From NCBI RefSeq assembly GCF_000282455.1, contig NZ_AKJG01000159.1, positions 1 through 51,172 of the forward strand: 51,172 bases of DNA, read 5' to 3'. The notes below the pieces were generated by a model, which was not told where the DNA came from, made no database searches, and saw only the letters and a program-made list of their open reading frames with translations. The translations under genes and the position numbers were made by a program. This DNA is from Pseudomonas sp. GM74. GTDB taxonomy: Bacteria; Pseudomonadota; Gammaproteobacteria; Pseudomonadales; Pseudomonadaceae. Each line of letters starts with the position of its first letter. Position 1 is the first letter of the stretch. Shown here piece by piece: positions 9,817 to 18,916 of this stretch.

Positions 9817-10013
9817 GGCCTGACACTCCGGTTGAGCATTTTTTTCAGTTTAGTTGGTGGCAGCGAAACGGGCTTGGCAAGCACTGGAACCAAACTCTGT
9901 GTACCTTATCCAACCTCGGCCCGCCGTTTCGATGCGGGCCGATGACGGATGAACGGGCGAAGGATTCTTGCCAGTTGAAGTATTGACCGTGATGGTCCGG
10001 CCCAAGGCAAAAG

Positions 10014-10913
10014 ATGAAACAGTTGTTCAAATGTTTAATGGTGTGCGCCTTGGCAGTGGGTTTGCTGGGCTGTATCGCCGCACCGATTGAAATGACTCCG
10101 CAGACTGAGCAGCGTCTAAATGCGCAGCCCCCCATCCGCTTTCTACTGACGTTCGATGACGGTCCCAGTGCCTCGAGCTGGTGGAATCCGACCGTCACGG
10201 TACTGGAGAGCCTGGCGCAAAACCCGCTGCAACCGGACATCAAGGCCGTGTTCTTCGTGCAAACCCGCGCTCCGCGAGCCGGCGGCAGCGAATTGGGCCG
10301 GGACATCATGCGTCGTGAACATGCCGAAGGTCATATCCTGGGCTTTCACACGGCGACACCCTGGCACACCAATCATCGCTCCCTTGACCCGCCAGCGTTG
10401 GAGCAGGCCCTCACCGATGGCAGCGCCGACATCGCCGCGATTGCCGGCGCCCCGCCAACACTGTTGCGCCCGCCATTCTGGAACTACGACAAACGCACCT
10501 TCGCCGCTTATCGGCAACATGGCCTGCACGTGCTGCTCACCGACTTGAGCGCCAATGACGGCAAGATCTGGGGCTTCAACGCCAGCCCCCGGCGCCGCTC
10601 GCACATGCTGCGCTCGATGTCCGAAGTTCGCGAACGCATTGCCCGTGGCGAATTACCGGTGGTCGATGGCGTGATTCCGGTGGTGGTGACCTTCCACGAC
10701 CTCAACCGCTATACCGCCCGGCATACCCGTGAATACCTGCAGATTCTGCTCGACAGCGCCCGACAGACCGGGGTGAAAACCGCCGACAAGCCGTTTTACG
10801 ACGAACAGGCTGCGCTGCAGCGGGCGGCCATGGCGCGTACCGTGCGCGACGATTCGCAACCGGTCGAGTTGCCGGGGTTCTGGAACTGGATCTGGGGTGG
10901 GAACTCCCATTGA
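10014..10913 (+). CDS. Lipoprotein polysaccharide deacetylase (CE4/NodB-like)
   Basis: A 299-aa predicted lipoprotein with signal LAVGLLGC and lipidated Cys20. The NodB-type motif 1 TFDDG has its metal-binding Asp pair at 48-49. A His-rich second motif follows (FHTATPWH, His112 onward), then the RPPFW motif 3 near 152. This supports a metal-dependent carbohydrate esterase acting on cell-envelope or extracellular polysaccharide. The second motif departs from the plain HS/TxxH spacing, so the substrate may be unusual. It stands alone, with no exopolysaccharide genes nearby. Confidence 0.85.
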   Translation: MKQLFKCLMVCALAVGLLGCIAAPIEMTPQTEQRLNAQPPIRFLLTFDDGPSASSWWNPTVTVLESLAQNPLQPDIKAVFFVQTRAPRAGGSELGRDIMRREHAEGHILGFHTATPWHTNHRSLDPPALEQALTDGSADIAAIAGAPPTLLRPPFWNYDKRTFAAYRQHGLHVLLTDLSANDGKIWGFNASPRRRSHMLRSMSEVRERIARGELPVVDGVIPVVVTFHDLNRYTARHTREYLQILLDSARQTGVKTADKPFYDEQAALQRAAMARTVRDDSQPVELPGFWNWIWGGNSH

Positions 10914-10974
10914 AAAAAAACGTGCAGAAATGAGCGCTGGATAACACTGACCTGTGGCCAGCCGCTCTATCTGC

Positions 10975-11862
10975 TCAGGAGGTCGGCGGCAACAGCTCAT
11001 CGATCATCCGCAAACAATGGTTCAACCCCGGCGACACATCGCCCACCCGTCGGCTGAGAATGATCGGCGAGGTGGCGTTGTCTTCCAGCAGCGGGGTGAA
11101 GCCGATGTCGTCGCGGTGCAGCAACTGCACCGAGGCCGGTACCAGCGTGATCCCGATTCCTGCCCCCACCAACCCGATCGCCGTTTGCAGTTCGTTGGTC
11201 CATTGCGCGACGTGGATACTCACGCCGTAGGACTCGAACAGGGCAATCACATGGTCGGCGTAACTCGGCCGTGGATTGCCGGGGTACAGCACAAAGGGTT
11301 CCCTGGCCAGATCCCGCAGGCTGATGGGACCTGCAAGCAACGGGTGCCCGGCGGGCAGGGCGGCGACCAGGCGGTCTTCGGTGAGCACGGTCTGGACGAT
11401 GGCCGGGTCGTCGATGCGGATCCGGCCGAAACCGATGTCGATGCGCCCGGCCTTGAGCGCCTGCACCTGTTGCAGGGTGGTCATTTCCGAAAGCCCCAGC
11501 TCCAGTTCCAGCGGCTCGCCACTGCGTAACCGCCGGATCAGTTCCGGCAGCACGCCGTACAGCGTCGACGGCGCAAAACCGATGCCCAGCCAGGTCTTTT
11601 CCCCCAGCCCGATACGCCGGGTGTTGTCGCAGACCTTGTTCAGTTGTTCGAGCAGGGCGGTGGAGTGCTCATGGAAAAACCGCCCGGCATCCGTCAGCTT
11701 CAACGGTCGTCCGCGCTCGAGCAGCATCACCCCCAGTTCGTCCTCCAGTTGCTGGATCTGCCGGCTCAAGGGCGGCTGGGCGATGTGCAGCAATTCGGCC
11801 GCGCGGGTGAAGTTGAGGGTTTGAGCCAATACCTGGAAATAACGCAGGTGACGCAGTTCCAT
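10975..11862 (-). CDS. catR: LysR-type regulator CatR of catBCA
   Basis: A 295-aa LysR-type activator. The winged-helix domain is MELRHLRYFQVL... with the helix-turn-helix at about residues 18-37 (AAELLHIAQPPLSRQIQQLE), followed by an effector domain that in CatR binds cis,cis-muconate. The start at 11862 is preceded by AGGAGG; a start five codons earlier is less likely. It is transcribed divergently from catB with a 124-base shared control region containing a LysR box, the classical catR-catB layout. Confidence 0.93.
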   Translation of the reverse strand: MELRHLRYFQVLAQTLNFTRAAELLHIAQPPLSRQIQQLEDELGVMLLERGRPLKLTDAGRFFHEHSTALLEQLNKVCDNTRRIGLGEKTWLGIGFAPSTLYGVLPELIRRLRSGEPLELELGLSEMTTLQQVQALKAGRIDIGFGRIRIDDPAIVQTVLTEDRLVAALPAGHPLLAGPISLRDLAREPFVLYPGNPRPSYADHVIALFESYGVSIHVAQWTNELQTAIGLVGAGIGITLVPASVQLLHRDDIGFTPLLEDNATSPIILSRRVGDVSPGLNHCLRMIDELLPPTS

Positions 11863-11885
11863 GGAGCCTCCTGTCAATCAGTTGC

Positions 11886-11900
11886 ATACCTTTAAGGTAT
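11886..11900. promoter_or_regulatory. LysR-type box in the catR-catB intergenic region
   Basis: ATACCTTTAAGGTAT is a perfect 7-base dyad around one central base. It fits the ATAC-N7-GTAT form of the LysR T-N11-A box. It lies 24 bases before the catR start and 86 before catB, where CatR is expected to repress itself and activate catBCA with muconate. A possible catB -10 element (TATATT) lies at 11917-11922. Confidence 0.7.
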
Positions 11901-11986
11901 CAAGTCAGACCAATTCTATATTGGCATCGTAAAAAAAGCCGTACGAGAATCGATTCCAGAACTTCAAGAACCTGACGGGTATCGAA

Positions 11987-13135
11987 ATGCTTGCAACAGC
12001 CATTGAGTCGATCGAGACGATCATCGTCGATCTGCCGACCATCCGCCCGCACAAGCTGGCGATGCACACCATGCAGAACCAGACCCTGGTGATCATCCGC
12101 GTGCGTTGCGCCGACGGCATCGAAGGCATCGGCGAATCCACCACCATCGGTGGCCTGGCCTACGGCAATGAAAGCCCGGACAGCATCAAGACCAACATCG
12201 ACGCGCACTTCGCCCCGCTGTTGATCGGCCAGGACAGCAACAACGTCAACGCCGCCATGTTGCGCCTGGAGCGCAGCATTCGCGGCAACACCTTCGCCAA
12301 ATCCGGTATCGAAACCGCACTGCTCGATGCCCTGGGCAAACGCCTTGGCCTGCCGGTCAGCGAATTGCTCGGCGGTCGTGTTCGCGACGCGCTGCCCGTG
12401 GCCTGGACCCTGGCCAGCGGCGACACCGAGAAGGACATCGCCGAAGCGGAAAAAATGCTCGACCTGCGTCGCCACCGCATCTTCAAACTGAAGATCGGCG
12501 CCGGTGAGGTCAACCGCGACCTGGCCCACGTGATTGCGATCAAGAAAGCCCTGGGTGACCGCGCCAGCGTGCGGGTCGACGTCAACCAGGCCTGGGACGA
12601 AGCAGTGGCGATACGTGCCTGCCGGATCCTCGGCACCAACGGCATCGACCTGATCGAGCAACCCATCTCGCGCAACAACCGCGCCGGCATGGCCCGCCTG
12701 AACGCCATGAGCCCGGCGCCGATCATGGCCGACGAATCCATCGAATGCGTGGAAGATGCGTTCAACCTGGCCCGCGAAGGCGCGGCTTCGGTGTTCGCCC
12801 TGAAGATCGCCAAGAACGGTGGCCCACGTGCTGTATTGCGCACCGCCTCCATTGCCGAGGCGGCCGGCATCGCCCTGTACGGCGGCACCATGCTTGAAGG
12901 TGGCCTGGGCACCATGGCTTCGGCCCATGCCTTCGTCACCCTGAACAAACTGGCGTGGGACACCGAGCTGTTCGGCCCGCTATTGCTGACCGAAGACATT
13001 CTCAGCGAACCGCTGGTGTATCGCGATTTTGAACTGCACGTGCCGAACACCCCGGGTCTGGGCCTGAGCCTGGATGAAGAGCGCCTGGCGTTTTTCCGCC
13101 GCGACAAGACATCCACTGCCATTCATCGAGCCTGA
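11987..13135 (+). CDS. catB: Muconate cycloisomerase CatB
   Basis: A 382-aa enolase-superfamily enzyme converting cis,cis-muconate to (+)-muconolactone in the catechol branch of the beta-ketoadipate pathway. The acid/base lysine lies in FKLKIGAG (near 169). Metal ligands are in RVDVNQAW, DLIEQP and MADES, and the second catalytic lysine is in FALKIAKNGG. The capping N-terminal domain and length (usually ~373 aa) fit. The ATG at 11987 is kept; the next in-frame Met lies well inside the capping domain. It is followed 10 bases later by catC. Confidence 0.96.
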   Translation: MLATAIESIETIIVDLPTIRPHKLAMHTMQNQTLVIIRVRCADGIEGIGESTTIGGLAYGNESPDSIKTNIDAHFAPLLIGQDSNNVNAAMLRLERSIRGNTFAKSGIETALLDALGKRLGLPVSELLGGRVRDALPVAWTLASGDTEKDIAEAEKMLDLRRHRIFKLKIGAGEVNRDLAHVIAIKKALGDRASVRVDVNQAWDEAVAIRACRILGTNGIDLIEQPISRNNRAGMARLNAMSPAPIMADESIECVEDAFNLAREGAASVFALKIAKNGGPRAVLRTASIAEAAGIALYGGTMLEGGLGTMASAHAFVTLNKLAWDTELFGPLLLTEDILSEPLVYRDFELHVPNTPGLGLSLDEERLAFFRRDKTSTAIHRA

Positions 13136-13145
13136 GGAGAGCATT

Positions 13146-13436
13146 ATGCTGTTCCACGTAAAAATGACCGTGAACCTGCCGGTCGACATGAATCCCGAAG
13201 CGGCAGCCAAACTCAAGGCTGACGAAAAAGCCCTGGCCCAGCGCCTGCAAGAGCAGGGCAAGTGGCGCCACCTGTGGCGCATCGCCGGGCACTACGCCAA
13301 CTACAGCGTGTTCGATGTCGACAGCGTTCAGGAACTGCATGACCTGCTGATGCAATTGCCACTGTTTCCGTACATGGCCATCGAAATCGACGCGATGTGC
13401 CGGCATCCTTCTTCCATCCGTGACGATGACCGCTGA
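13146..13436 (+). CDS. catC: Muconolactone delta-isomerase CatC
   Basis: A 96-aa enzyme, the standard length of the family, that converts muconolactone to beta-ketoadipate enol-lactone. It begins MLFHVKMTVNLPVDMN, typical of CatC, and has the conserved WRIAGHYANYSVFDV core. The ATG at 13146 follows GAGGAGAGC. It lies between catB and catA and is presumably cotranscribed; CatC forms a decamer in studied species. Confidence 0.97.
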   Translation: MLFHVKMTVNLPVDMNPEAAAKLKADEKALAQRLQEQGKWRHLWRIAGHYANYSVFDVDSVQELHDLLMQLPLFPYMAIEIDAMCRHPSSIRDDDR

Positions 13437-13488
13437 GCCCAGCCTGTTCAGCGCGCTACGCTAATAATTACAAGATGAGGAACCCAGA

Positions 13489-14418
13489 ATGAACGTCAAG
13501 ATTTCCCACACTGCCGAAGTCCAGAAATTTCTCGAAGAGGCCAGCGGCCTGCTCAATGACGCCGGCAACCCACGGACCAAGGCACTGGTCTACCGCATCC
13601 TGCGTGATTCGGTGAACATCATCGAAGACTTGGCCGTGACTCCGGAAGAATTCTGGAAAGCCGTCAACTACCTCAACGTGCTGGGCGCTCGCCAGGAAGC
13701 CGGGCTGGTGGTGGCCGGTCTCGGTCTGGAGCACTACCTCGACCTGCTGATGGACGCCGAAGACGAGCAGGCCGGCAAGTCCGGCGGCACCCCGCGCACC
13801 ATCGAAGGCCCGCTGTACGTGGCGGGTGCGCCGCTGTCGCAAGGCGAAGCGCGTCTGGACGACGGCGTCGATCCGGGTGTGACCCTGTTCATGCAAGGCC
13901 GCGTATTCAACACCGCTGGTGAACCTCTGGCCGGCGCCGTGGTAGATGTCTGGCACGCCAACACCGGTGGCACCTACTCGTACTTCGATACCACGCAGTC
14001 GGAATTCAACCTGCGTCGCCGCATCGTTACCGACGCCGAAGGCCGCTACCGTTTTCGCAGCATCGTGCCGTCGGGCTACGGCTGCCCACCGGACGGTCCG
14101 ACCCAGCAACTGCTCGATCAACTGGGCCGTCATGGCCAGCGCCCGGCGCACGTGCACTTCTTCATTTCCGCACCGGATCATCGCCACCTGACCACCCAGA
14201 TCAACCTCGATGGCGATCAATACCTGCACGACGATTTCGCCTACGCCACCCGTGACGAACTGATCGCTAAAATCACCTTCAGCGACGATCAGCAGCGCGC
14301 GGCGGCCCATGGCGTGAGCGGTCGCTTTGCCGAAATCGAATTCGATTTCACCCTGCAGTCGTCGGCCCAGCCTGAAGAACAGCAGCGCCACGAACGGGTT
14401 CGCGCACTGGAAGACTGA
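13489..14418 (+). CDS. catA: Catechol 1,2-dioxygenase CatA
   Basis: A 309-aa intradiol dioxygenase cleaving catechol to cis,cis-muconate. The non-haem Fe(III) ligands are visible as Tyr163 (GGTYSYF), Tyr197 (PSGYGCPP), His221 and His223 (PAHVHFF). The N-terminal helical linker that dimerises and binds lipid is present (about residues 1-105). It is third in catBCA, so ring cleavage is coregulated with the next two steps. CatD, PcaIJ and PcaF, needed to finish the pathway, are not in this window. Confidence 0.97.
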   Translation: MNVKISHTAEVQKFLEEASGLLNDAGNPRTKALVYRILRDSVNIIEDLAVTPEEFWKAVNYLNVLGARQEAGLVVAGLGLEHYLDLLMDAEDEQAGKSGGTPRTIEGPLYVAGAPLSQGEARLDDGVDPGVTLFMQGRVFNTAGEPLAGAVVDVWHANTGGTYSYFDTTQSEFNLRRRIVTDAEGRYRFRSIVPSGYGCPPDGPTQQLLDQLGRHGQRPAHVHFFISAPDHRHLTTQINLDGDQYLHDDFAYATRDELIAKITFSDDQQRAAAHGVSGRFAEIEFDFTLQSSAQPEEQQRHERVRALED

Positions 14419-14429
14419 TAACACGACCC

Positions 14430-14519
14430 TGTGGGAGCGGGCTTGCTCGCGAAGGCGGAATCAGCCTCAACATCAACGTTGACGGACACTCCGCTTTCGC
14501 GAGCAAGCCCGCTCCCACA
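14430..14519. repeat. REPIN-like inverted repeat between catA and benR
   Basis: TGTGGGAGCGGGCTTGCTCG near 14430 is matched by its reverse complement ending at 14519, around a short variable core. This is the commonest intergenic repeat in the window and is called family B here. Its position after the catA stop suggests an mRNA end-stabilising or terminating role. Confidence 0.85.
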
Positions 14520-14614
14520 AGGGTTTCGGTCAACTGTCCGGAAATATCTCAAGCGCCTGGCACACTGATCTAGAATGGCCCGATACAACACATAACAACA
14601 ATGAGAGTGACCTG

Positions 14615-15574
14615 ATGATGCAAGCGCAACTATTGAGTCAGCGCAGCCGGGTGTTCGACCACGCCGACCCTTACGCGGTGTCGGGCTACGTCAATCAGCA
14701 CGTCGGCAACCATTGCATCCTCATGCCCCGTGCGGGACGGCCACTGGCCAGTCTCGACCACCGCAAGTTCGCCAGCCTCGACCTGTGCCGCATCAGCTAC
14801 GGCGCCAGTGTGCGGGTGACGTCCGGTGCGCTGGACAGCATCTATCACCTGCAAGTGCTGCTGCGTGGCAATTGCCTGTGGCGCGGACACGGCCAGGAAC
14901 ATTACTTCGCCCCCGGCGAATTGCTGCTGATCAATCCTGACGATCCGGTGGACCTGACGTATTCCGCCGATTGCGAAAAATTCATCCTCAAAGTCCCGAC
15001 CCGCTTGTTTGAATCGGTCTGCGATGAGCAGCGCTGGCGCTATCCGGGGCAGGGTGTGCGGTTTCTGGAAAACCGTTACCAGCTCAATGAACTGGAAGGT
15101 TTCGTCAACCTGCTGGCGATGATCTGCCAGGAGGCCGAATCCACCGAGCAGATCCCCAGGGTGCAGGAGCATTACACGCAGATCATCGTCAGCAAGATGC
15201 TCAGCCTGATGAAAACCAACGTCTGCCGCCTCGAACTCGGCTCGCAGGCGGCCACGTTCGAGGCGATTGCCGATTACATCGCCAATAACCTCAAGCAGGA
15301 CATCGACAGCGAAGAGCTGGCGCGCCAGGCCCACATGAGCCTGCGCTCGTTGTACGGATTGTTCGAGCGCAATGCCGGTCTTACGCCGAAAAACTACCTG
15401 CGCCAGAAACGCCTGGAACGCATCAACGCCTGCCTGAGCGACCCGACCTGCAACGTGCGCAACATCACCGAAGTAGCCATGGACTACGGCTTCCTGCACC
15501 TGGGCCGGTTCTCCGACAGCTACCGCAAACAGTTCGGCGAATTGCCGTCCGATACCCTCAAGCGTCGGCATTGA
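14615..15574 (+). CDS. benR: AraC/XylS-type benzoate regulator BenR
   Basis: A 319-aa regulator. The N-terminal effector domain (about 1-190) resembles XylS/BenR. The C-terminal AraC domain has two helix-turn-helix motifs, the first near SEELARQAHMSLRSLYGLFE and the second near NITEVAMDYGFLHLGRFSDS. It directly precedes benABCD. Two XylS-type half sites lie before benA, so benzoate-responsive activation of benABCD is well supported by context. The start at 14615 gives MMQAQLLSQ; a start one codon later is also possible. Confidence 0.92.
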   Translation: MMQAQLLSQRSRVFDHADPYAVSGYVNQHVGNHCILMPRAGRPLASLDHRKFASLDLCRISYGASVRVTSGALDSIYHLQVLLRGNCLWRGHGQEHYFAPGELLLINPDDPVDLTYSADCEKFILKVPTRLFESVCDEQRWRYPGQGVRFLENRYQLNELEGFVNLLAMICQEAESTEQIPRVQEHYTQIIVSKMLSLMKTNVCRLELGSQAATFEAIADYIANNLKQDIDSEELARQAHMSLRSLYGLFERNAGLTPKNYLRQKRLERINACLSDPTCNVRNITEVAMDYGFLHLGRFSDSYRKQFGELPSDTLKRRH

Positions 15575-15612
15575 GGCCGGCACTTCCAACATTCATGTCG
15601 CCTGACCCGACG

Positions 15613-15710
15613 CCTTCGCGGGCAAGCCCGCTCCCACAGGTTTAGTGGCTGGACACAATTTTTGCGTTCAACCAAAATCACTGTGGGAGCGGGCTTGCCC
15701 GCGAAGAGGC
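15613..15710. repeat. Family B REP pair, opposite arrangement, upstream of benA
   Basis: Two arms of the TGTGGGAGCGGGCTTGCCCG repeat lie at about 15613-15639 and 15680-15710. Here the CCCGCTCCCACA arm comes first, so the pair is arranged outward compared with the other copies. It separates benR from the benA promoter. Confidence 0.75.
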
Positions 15711-15755
15711 CGGTACATTCAACATTGATGTCGCCCTGACACAACGCCAAACCCC

Positions 15756-15791
15756 TGCACAAAACGGATAAAGGTCTGCACCCCGCGGATA
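15756..15791 (+). promoter_or_regulatory. Two direct XylS/BenR half sites before benA
   Basis: TGCACAAAACGGATA (15756-15770) and TGCACCCCGCGGATA (15777-15791) both match TGCA-N6-GGNTA. They are separated by 6 bases, so their period is 21, as described for XylS sites at Pm. A possible -10 hexamer TAGCAT lies at 15813-15818, which puts the second site over the -35 region. This is strong evidence for BenR activation here. Confidence 0.88.
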
Positions 15792-15855
15792 TTCCAGCCT
15801 GCCCCCCCGTCCTAGCATGACCCCTGCCTGAACAATAACAATGGAGGCGGCGGCC

Positions 15856-17220
15856 ATGACCCTGCGACCCGAATACGTGCATTCCCTGCTTGAAGACGAT
15901 CCCGAGCAGGGCCTCTATCGCTGCAAACGCGAGATGTTCACCGACCCCCGGTTGTTCGATCTGGAGATGGAACACATCTTCGAGGGCAACTGGCTGTACC
16001 TGGCCCACGAAAGCCAGATCCCCAACATCAACGATTTCTACACCACCACCATGGGGCGCCAGTCGATCTTCATCGCGCGCAACAAGGACGGCGTACTCAA
16101 CGCCTTCATCAATGCCTGCAGTCACCGTGGTGCGACCCTGTGCCGGCACAAGTCCGGCAACAAGAGCTCCTACACCTGCCCGTTCCACGGCTGGACCTTC
16201 AACAACTCCGGCAAACTGCTCAAGGTCAAGGATCCGGCCAACGCCGGCTACCCGTCGAGTTTCAACTGCGAAGGCTCCCACGACCTGACCCGCGTTGCGC
16301 GCTTCGAGTCCTATCGCGGCTTTCTGTTCGGCAGCCTGAAAGCCGATGTATTGCCACTGGTCGAGCACCTGGGTGAGTCGGCGAAGATCATCGACATGAT
16401 CGTCGACCAGTCCGCCGATGGCCTGGAAGTGCTGCGCGGCTCCTCCAGCTACATTTACGAAGGCAACTGGAAACTCACCGCGGAAAACGGCGCCGACGGC
16501 TACCACGTCAGCTCCGTGCACTGGAACTACGCGGCCACCCAGAACCAGCGCAAGCAGCGCGAGGCGGGCGACAGCAATCCGACCATGAGCGCCGGCAGCT
16601 GGGCCAAGCAGGGTGGTGGTTTCTATTCCTTCGACAAGGGCCACATGCTGCTCTGGACCCGCTGGGCCAACCCCGAGGACCGTCCGCTGTACGAGCGCCG
16701 CGATGAGCTGGCGCAGGATTTCGGCAAGGCCCGCGCCGACTGGATGATCGAGAACTCGCGCAATCTGTGCCTGTACCCCAACGTGTACCTGATGGACCAG
16801 TTCAGCTCGCAGATCCGCATCGCCCGGCCGATCTCGGTCAACCGCACGGAAATCACCATCTACTGCATCGCCCCCAAGGGCGAGAGCGACCACGCCCGTT
16901 CCAGCCGGATTCGCCAGTACGAGGATTTCTTCAACGTCAGCGGCATGGCAACGCCCGACGATCTGGAAGAGTTCCGCTCCTGCCAGACCAGCTACCAGGG
17001 CAGCGTCACCACCTGGAACGACATGTCCCGTGGCGCCGAGCACTGGATCGAAGGCGCCGACGAGGCCGCCAAAGAGATCGACCTGCATCCGCTGCTCAGT
17101 GGCGTGCGCACCGAAGACGAGGGCCTGTTCGTGCTGCAACACAAGTACTGGCAGCAGACCATGCTCAAGGCCCTGGCGGCCGAGCAGTCGAAGCTGATCG
17201 CCGTGGAGGACGTGCAATGA
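15856..17220 (+). CDS. benA: Benzoate 1,2-dioxygenase large subunit BenA
   Basis: A 454-aa alpha subunit of the ring-hydroxylating dioxygenase that makes 1,2-dihydroxycyclohexadiene-carboxylate from benzoate. The Rieske [2Fe-2S] ligands are Cys88/His90 (ACSH) and Cys108/His111 (CPFH). The mononuclear iron site is in ENGADGYHVSSVHW. The ATG at 15856 is preferred over 15841 because GGAGGCGG lies between them and the protein then begins MTLRPEYVHSLL, as in relatives. It overlaps benB by four bases. Confidence 0.96.
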   Translation: MTLRPEYVHSLLEDDPEQGLYRCKREMFTDPRLFDLEMEHIFEGNWLYLAHESQIPNINDFYTTTMGRQSIFIARNKDGVLNAFINACSHRGATLCRHKSGNKSSYTCPFHGWTFNNSGKLLKVKDPANAGYPSSFNCEGSHDLTRVARFESYRGFLFGSLKADVLPLVEHLGESAKIIDMIVDQSADGLEVLRGSSSYIYEGNWKLTAENGADGYHVSSVHWNYAATQNQRKQREAGDSNPTMSAGSWAKQGGGFYSFDKGHMLLWTRWANPEDRPLYERRDELAQDFGKARADWMIENSRNLCLYPNVYLMDQFSSQIRIARPISVNRTEITIYCIAPKGESDHARSSRIRQYEDFFNVSGMATPDDLEEFRSCQTSYQGSVTTWNDMSRGAEHWIEGADEAAKEIDLHPLLSGVRTEDEGLFVLQHKYWQQTMLKALAAEQSKLIAVEDVQ

Positions 17221-17705
17221 CGATTTCCCATGACAGCGTGCGCGACTTTCTCTACCGCGAAGCGCGTTACCTCGACGACCGCCAGTGGGACGAGTGGCTG
17301 GAGCTGTACGCCCCGGACGCGACCTTCTGGATGCCGTCCTGGGACGACAACGACGAGTTGACCGAAGATCCGCAGCGGGAAATCTCGCTGATCTGGTACG
17401 GCAACCGCACCGGCCTGGAAGACCGCGTCTTCCGCATCAAGACCGAGCGCTCCAGCGCCAGCGTGCCGGACACCCGCACCTCCCACAACATCAGCAACAT
17501 CGAGCTGCTCGAACAGGCCGACGGACTGTGCAAGGTGCGCTTCAACTGGCACACCCTGAGTTTTCGCTACAAGACCGTCGACAGCTATTTCGGCAGCAGT
17601 TTCTACACCCTCGACGTGCGCGGTGAAAACCCGTTGATCAAGGCCAAGAAAGTGATCCTGAAGAACGACTATGTTCGTCAGGTCATCGATGTTTACCACC
17701 TGTGA
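17217..17705 (+). CDS. benB: Benzoate 1,2-dioxygenase small subunit BenB
   Basis: A 162-aa beta subunit (NTF2-like fold) that packs with BenA in an alpha3beta3 hexamer; it has no cofactor. Recognisable features are RDFLYREARYLDDRQWDEWL, the W-rich ATFWMPSWDDND segment and the C-terminal DNDYVRQVIDVYHL-like end. The start overlaps the benA stop (ATGA), giving coupled synthesis. The length is typical. Confidence 0.95.
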   Translation: MTISHDSVRDFLYREARYLDDRQWDEWLELYAPDATFWMPSWDDNDELTEDPQREISLIWYGNRTGLEDRVFRIKTERSSASVPDTRTSHNISNIELLEQADGLCKVRFNWHTLSFRYKTVDSYFGSSFYTLDVRGENPLIKAKKVILKNDYVRQVIDVYHL

Positions 17706-17715
17706 GGCGGCCGTC

Positions 17716-18729
17716 ATGACCCATTCCATTGCATTCAATTTCGAAGACGGCGTCACCCGGTTCATCGACGCCAACGTTGGCGAAACCGTGGCCGATGCCG
17801 CGTACCGCCAAGGCATCAACATCCCGCTGGACTGCCGCGACGGCGCCTGCGGCACTTGCAAGTGTTTTGCCGAAGCCGGTCAATACGATCTGGGTGAGGA
17901 ATACATCGAAGACGCCCTCAGCCCTGAAGAGGCCGAGCAGGGTTTTGTCCTGACCTGCCAGATGCGCGCCCAAAGCGATTGCGTGGTGCGGGTGCCGACT
18001 TCCTCGCAAGTCTGCCGCACCCGTCAGGCCAGCTACGACGCGACCATCAGCGCCGTGCGCCAACTGTCCGACAGCACCATCGCGCTGTCGATCAAGGGCG
18101 AAGCCCTGAGCAAACTGGCGTTCCTGCCGGGGCAGTACGTGAACCTGGGGATACCCGGCAGCGAGCAGACCCGTGCCTACTCGTTCAGCTCGTTGCAGCG
18201 CGACGGCGAGGTCAGCTTCCTGATCCGCAACGTGCCCGGCGGCCTGATGAGCAGCTTTCTCACGGGCATGGCCAAGGCCGGCGACTGCATGAGCCTGGTC
18301 GGTCCCTTGGGCAGTTTCTATCTGCGTGACATCCGTCGGCCGCTGTTGCTGCTGGCCGGTGGCACGGGGCTGGCGCCGTTCACCGCGATGCTGGAGAAGA
18401 TCGCCGAGCAGGGCAGTGATCACCCGCTGCATCTGATCTACGGCGTGACCCACGATTTCGACCTGGTGGAAATCGACCGCCTCGAAGCCTTTGCCGCGCG
18501 CATTCCCAACTTCACCTTCAGCGCCTGCGTCGCCAGCCCCGAGAGCCAGCACCCGCTCAAGGGCTACGTGACCCAGCACATCGAGCCGAAGCATTTGAAC
18601 GCGGGCGATGTCGACGTCTACCTGTGCGGCCCGCCGCCGATGGTCGAGGCCGTCAGCCAGTTCATTCGTGAACAAGGCATTGCGCCGGCCAACTTCTACT
18701 ACGAGAAATTCGCCGCCAGCGCGGCTTGA
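17716..18729 (+). CDS. benC: Benzoate 1,2-dioxygenase reductase BenC
   Basis: A 337-aa electron-transfer component. The N-terminal plant-type ferredoxin [2Fe-2S] domain has Cys40, Cys45, Cys48 (DCRDGACGTC) and Cys81. A flavin-binding domain follows (RAYSFSS), then an NADH-binding domain (LLLAGGTGLAP, CGPPPMV). It moves electrons from NADH to BenAB. The ATG at 17716 is 10 bases after benB. The next gene benD is separated by a REP repeat of about 100 bases. Confidence 0.96.
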   Translation: MTHSIAFNFEDGVTRFIDANVGETVADAAYRQGINIPLDCRDGACGTCKCFAEAGQYDLGEEYIEDALSPEEAEQGFVLTCQMRAQSDCVVRVPTSSQVCRTRQASYDATISAVRQLSDSTIALSIKGEALSKLAFLPGQYVNLGIPGSEQTRAYSFSSLQRDGEVSFLIRNVPGGLMSSFLTGMAKAGDCMSLVGPLGSFYLRDIRRPLLLLAGGTGLAPFTAMLEKIAEQGSDHPLHLIYGVTHDFDLVEIDRLEAFAARIPNFTFSACVASPESQHPLKGYVTQHIEPKHLNAGDVDVYLCGPPPMVEAVSQFIREQGIAPANFYYEKFAASAA

Positions 18730-18765
18730 GTCGCGCACGAACTCCCGGTGTCGGCAAAGACCCAA

Positions 18766-18871
18766 TGTGGGAGCGGGCTTGCTCGCGAAGAGGCCGGAAC
18801 ATTCAGCATCTATGTCGTCTGTCAGTCCGCTTTCGCGAGCAAGTCGGATCGCCGCACCGCCGCTCCCACAG
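18766..18871. repeat. Family B REPIN with a variant right arm, between benC and benD
   Basis: The left arm is TGTGGGAGCGGGCTTGCTCG. The right arm ends in CGCCGCTCCCACA but carries an inserted GTCGGATCGCCGCACC segment compared with the simple form. The same variant arm recurs near 33684-33801, 39796 and 42898. It interrupts the benABCD operon without an obvious T-run. Confidence 0.8.
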
Positions 18872-18916
18872 GATTGGGTTTCGACCGATACATCGTCATT
18901 GACCGATGAGGTACAC

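Noticed and set aside
15520..17217. 565-codon minus-strand frame opposite benA
   Set aside because: It is the antisense shadow of benA, and it also runs through REP DNA, which would make no sensible protein.
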